A stretch of DNA of 64,000 bases from Shinella sp. UYSO24 (GTDB taxonomy: Bacteria > Pseudomonadota > Alphaproteobacteria > Rhizobiales > Rhizobiaceae), in contig CABHNZ010000001.1 in assembly GCA_902167985.1 (NCBI GenBank), positions 186,001 through 250,000 on the forward strand, in the 5' to 3' direction. Below the pieces are notes generated by a model. The model saw only the letters and a list, made by a program, of their open reading frames with translations, made no database searches and had not been told where the DNA came from. The number at the start of each line of letters is the position of its first letter. Within the stretch, counting starts at the first letter, position 1. Both the position numbers and the translations under genes were made by a program. Below, piece by piece: positions 60,787-64,000 of the stretch.

Positions 60787-62865
60787 TTACTCCGCCGCAG
60801 CCTGGAAATTGTTGCGGGCCAAAGCCGAGCACTCGGCCATGACGGCGGAGGCGCGGGCAATCGGGTTGGTCAGGTAGAAATCCTTGATCGGCGAGGCAAA
60901 GCCGGTGCGCGTCATCTCGCCCTGCATCTGGCCAAGCTTAGCGACGTCATCGACCGAGCCCGGAACGATATCGTCGATCTCGGCAAAGAGCGGATAGGCG
61001 GCATAGAGCGCCTTGCGCAGTGCATAGAGCGAATCGAAGGGCAGCTTGTGGCCGAGAACGTCTGACAGCGCACGCAGGATCGCCCAGTCTTCGCGGGCAT
61101 CGCCCGGCGCAAAGCCGGCGCGGTTACCCATCTGCACACGGCCTTCGGTATTGACCCAGGTGCCGGACTTTTCGGTATAAGTCGCGGCCGGCAGGATGAC
61201 ATCGGCATGATGTGCACCCTGATCGCCATGGCTGCCGATATAGACGGTGAACTTCGCCGTCTTCTTCGAGAAGTCGAGTTCATCGGCGCCGAGAAGGAAG
61301 AGCACATCCATCGACGACAGCATGTCGGCAGCGCCAAGGCCGTTTGCGCCCGGCACGAAGCCGAGATCGAGGCCACCGACGCGGGCAGCTGCGGTGTGGA
61401 GAACGCCAAAGCCGTTCCACTCTTCGGTGAGCGCACCGACGGAGCCGGCAAGCTGCGCTGCGGCAGCAAGGATCGCCGCGCCATCCGGACGGAGAGAGCC
61501 CCCTGCCCTACGATGATCATCGGGTTCTTTGCGCCGCGCAGCTTTTCGATGAAGCTGTTGGCGCCGGATGCGAGATCGGCCAGCGTTTCGGGGCCGGCGC
61601 GAGATAGTCGTAAGCGTAACGCATCTCGGTCTGTTCGCCGATCACGCCGATCGGGAAATTGCCGCGGCGAAGCGCTTCCGGATACGGGCATTGAGGACGG
61701 CCGCTTCAAAGCGCGGGTTGGCGCCGATGAGAAGCAGGGCGCCGGCCTGTTCGATGCCTTCGATCGTCGGGTTGAAGAGGTAGGTTGCGCGACCGAGCGA
61801 CGGATCAAGCGCCGTCCCGTCCTGGCGACAGTCGAGATTTTCCGAGCCGAGCGAGCGGATCAGTTCCTTCAGCGCATACATTTCTTCGACGGAGGCCAGA
61901 TCACCGGCGATTGCGCCGATCTTGTTGCCGGGCGTCACCGTGACTGCGGTCTTGATGGCGGCGAACGCTTCGCCCCAGCTTGCCGGCTGAAGGCGGCCAT
62001 CGCGGCGCACATACGGACGGTCGAGACGCTGGGTCTTCAGACCATCCCAGATGAACCTCGTCTTGTCGGAGATCCACTCCTCGTTCACCTGCTCGTTGAC
62101 GCGCGGCATGACGCGCATGACTTCGCGGCCACGGGTATCGACGCGGATGGCCGAGCCGACGGCGTCCATGACGTCGATCGATTCGGTCTTGCCGAGTTCC
62201 CACGGACGGGCGGTGAAGGCGAAGGGACGCGAGGTGAGCGCACCAACGGGGCAAAGGTCGACGACATTGCCCTGAAGCTCCGAGGTCATTGCCTGTTCGA
62301 GATAGGTGGTGATCTCGGCATCCTCACCGCGGCCGATGAGGCCGAGTTCGGAAATGCCGCCGACTTCGGTCGTGAAGCGGACGCAACGCGTGCAGTGAAT
62401 GCAGCGGTTCATCACGGTCTTGACCAGCGGGCCGATATATTTGTCTTCGACGGCGCGCTTGTTTTCCGTGTAGCGCGATCCGGCAATGCCAAAGGCCATC
62501 GCCTGGTCCTGCAGGTCGCATTCGCCGCCCTGGTCGCAGATCGGGCAATCGAGCGGATGGTTGATCAGCAGGAATTCCATCACGCCTTCGCGGGCCTTCT
62601 TGACCATCGGCGTGTTGGTGAAGATTTCCGCCAGTTCGCCATTCGGGCCGCCGCGGATATCGCGCACGCCCATGGCGCAGGAGGCGGTCGGCTTCGGCGG
62701 GCCGCCCTTCACCTCGATGAGGCACATGCGGCAATTGCCGGCGACCGACAGACGCTCGTGGAAACAAAAGCGCGGAATTTCGGCGCCCGCTTCCTCGCAC
62801 GCCTGCAGCAGCGAGAAGTGGTCGGGGACTTCGATCTCTTTGCCGTCTACCTTCAGCTTTGCCAT
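60787..62865 (-). CDS. nuoG: NADH:quinone oxidoreductase subunit G (three frame breaks)
   Basis: The large iron-sulfur subunit of the peripheral arm. The N-terminal 2Fe-2S domain ([19 protein letters not shown]), the His-coordinated 4Fe-4S site ([17 protein letters not shown]) and a second one ([16 protein letters not shown] ... [10 protein letters not shown]) are all seen, followed by the molybdopterin-oxidoreductase-like domain without cofactor. Three single-base losses are inferred near 61669, 61600 and 61492; repaired, it has 693 residues, exactly the usual length. Confidence 0.95.
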
Positions 62866-62922
62866 TGTCTCACTAACGTCCTTAAGTTCCATCCCGCATC
62901 CGTCACGGCGCGGAACACACCC

Positions 62923-63690
62923 TTACTTTTCGGTCCCGGCGGCCTTTGCCGCAGCGCCCGTCTTTTTCGACGCACGCGGCTTGCGTGCCGTCACAGCCTT
63001 CGGCGATGCCGCAGGTTCGGCGGGGCTACCCGTCTTCACCAGCGTCTTCGCCTGCCCTACCCAGTCGTCGCGCAGGATCCGGCCATCAAAGCCGAGTTCC
63101 TTTTCGAAGCGGGCGACATCCGCCTTTTTCCATCCGGCGATCTCGGAGAACCGGGTCACGCCCATGCCCTTCAGCACCGTCTCGACCTTCGGGCCGATAC
63201 CCGAGATCAGTTTCAGATCGTCCACGACCACAGCTGCAGCCGGAACGACGTTTTCAGCGGCGCTAGGCTCGGCCTTTACCTTCGGGGCCGCAGCACGCTT
63301 TGCCCGTACCGGCTTGGCCTTTTCGGCCTCAACCTTGAAAGCCGTCCGCGCCAGCTCTCCGGAAACGCCTGCCACCTCCTCAGGGGCCTGCTTCTTCCGG
63401 GAGCCGGCTGCGGCTTCGCCCTCCTCGGCGTAGCTCTTTTGCTCCGGTGTCACCGAAGCGGAATGTGCATCATTGGCCGCCTGCATGGCGCTCTGAAGCG
63501 CGCCGAAGAAGACGCCGGCCATCTGGTTTGCGATCCCGAAGCCGATGGCGCTTGCCGCAGCCATGGCGGCGGCCTGCTGCTTTAAAAACGGGTTCATCGA
63601 CAGGATCTCGGAAAAATCAGGCAGGCGCGCATAGTCGAAGGCATCGCCTTCCGACGCCTCCCTGCCATGCTGATCGCCCGGTTTGACCAT
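62923..63690 (-). CDS. Helix-hairpin-helix domain protein within the nuo operon
   Basis: An intact 255-residue protein between nuoF and nuoG. The N-terminal part has a phasin-like helix (FLKQQAAAMAAASAIGFGIA); the middle is Ala/Lys-rich low complexity; residues about 158-215 hold a helix-hairpin-helix module, DDLKLISGIGPKVETVLKGM then KADVARFEKELGFDGRI and DDWVGQAKTL. The same module is fused to the C-terminus of NuoE in several rhizobia. A role in complex I assembly or stability is inferred from the location only. Confidence 0.75.
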   Translation of the reverse strand: MVKPGDQHGREASEGDAFDYARLPDFSEILSMNPFLKQQAAAMAAASAIGFGIANQMAGVFFGALQSAMQAANDAHSASVTPEQKSYAEEGEAAAGSRKKQAPEEVAGVSGELARTAFKVEAEKAKPVRAKRAAAPKVKAEPSAAENVVPAAAVVVDDLKLISGIGPKVETVLKGMGVTRFSEIAGWKKADVARFEKELGFDGRILRDDWVGQAKTLVKTGSPAEPAASPKAVTARKPRASKKTGAAAKAAGTEK

Positions 63691-63695
63691 CCGTC

Positions 63696-64000
63696 TTACT
63701 CCGCAGCTTCCATCACGGCGCGTTCGGTGACAGCACCTTCGGCCGTGGCGTTATGGGTGTAGCGATCGATACGTGCCTCGATCTCGTCGCGGAAATTGCG
63801 GATCAGGCCCTGAACCGGCCAAGCGGCCGCGTCACCGAGCGCGCAGATCGTGTGGCCTTCGATCTGTTTCGAGACCTGGAACAGCATGTCGATCTCACGC
63901 TTCTGCGCATTGCCCTTGACCATGCGTTCCATGACGCGCCACATCCAGCCGGTCCCCTCGCGACAGGGGGTGCACTGGCCGCAGCTCTCATGCTTGAAGA
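63696..64000 (-). CDS. nuoF: NADH:quinone oxidoreductase subunit F, C-terminal part
   Basis: The gene is cut by the right end of the window. The visible 101 residues are the C-terminal domain of the FMN- and NADH-binding subunit, with the 4Fe-4S (N3) motif [15 protein letters not shown] near the start and [19 protein letters not shown], which includes the fourth cysteine. It ends VMEAAE, five bases before the HhH protein gene. No frame break is seen in this part. Confidence 0.95.
   Translation of the reverse strand, partial: FKHESCGQCTPCREGTGWMWRVMERMVKGNAQKREIDMLFQVSKQIEGHTICALGDAAAWPVQGLIRNFRDEIEARIDRYTHNATAEGAVTERAVMEAAE

Noticed and set aside
437..62865. Frame breaks as programmed frameshifts or true pseudogenes
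   Set aside because: They have no slippery heptamers with downstream structures in common, lie at random points in unrelated genes, hit indispensable genes, and are each fixed by one restored base (accC by two). Errors explain them better.
1..64000. tRNA, rRNA, CRISPR arrays, insertion sequences, prophage genes
   Set aside because: I looked for cloverleaf-like sequences, regular repeats, transposase or integrase motifs and long terminal inverted repeats and saw none.

Overview
The window is a GC-rich (about 60%) chromosomal segment of an alphaproteobacterium, almost certainly a member of the Rhizobiaceae (Rhizobium/Agrobacterium/Sinorhizobium group). The gene order (rne, accBC-aat, gatB, gatCA, ruvX, pyrBC, plsY, dprA, topA-rnr, rpmG, pleD-divK, dnaE, lolDC, proS, mce-rnj-birA, nuo), the short ProS, the NDUFA12 homologue and the alphaproteobacterial LexA box (GTTC-N7-GTTC) all point the same way. 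No prophage, insertion sequence, CRISPR array, rRNA or tRNA was seen; this is core chromosome with a few accessory inserts (two toxin-antitoxin pairs, GNAT acetyltransferases, transporters).

Layout. 0-8 kb: a long rne leader, RNase E, a DsbA-like periplasmic protein, then aroQ-accB-accC (3-dehydroquinase and acetyl-CoA carboxylase) and aat (N-end rule). 8-17 kb, mostly minus strand: DUF2155, NDUFA12, three GNATs, gatB, a RelE/ParE-type toxin-antitoxin pair, gatC-gatA, an UPF0173 hydrolase, ruvX (plus), two small overlapping membrane proteins and a TetR regulator. 17-35 kb: AEC transporter, AidB-like acyl-CoA dehydrogenase, parDE, pyrB with a catalytically degenerate pyrC, plsY, a ModA/WtpA-like binding protein and permease without an ATPase, dprA, topA-rnr, DUF983, MFS exporter, rpmG. 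35-46 kb: a 790-base non-coding stretch, pleD-divK, DUF3572, a HAD protein, SOS-boxed dinB, an L,D-transpeptidase, dnaE and a 28-residue membrane microprotein with LexA-like boxes. 46-64 kb, all minus strand: lolD-lolC, proS, a putative small RNA (plus strand), DUF1467, mce, rnj, birA and the respiratory complex I operon from nuoN back to a partial nuoF.

Sequence quality. At least 32 frame breaks occur in 24 otherwise full-length genes, including indispensable ones (dnaE, topA, gatA, gatB, accB, accC). Nearly all are explained by loss of one base from a short run of identical bases, and restoring it gives the normal family length every time. I read them as sequencing or assembly errors and annotate each gene across the break.

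Most interesting points: the microprotein at 45452-45538 with an SOS-type promoter, which resembles in size, topology and control the SOS division inhibitors of alphaproteobacteria; a perfect LexA box in front of dinB; an approximately 150-nt small RNA between proS and DUF1467 ending in a textbook terminator; a pyrC product that has lost every metal ligand of dihydroorotase; and the structured non-coding interval at 34891-35680.
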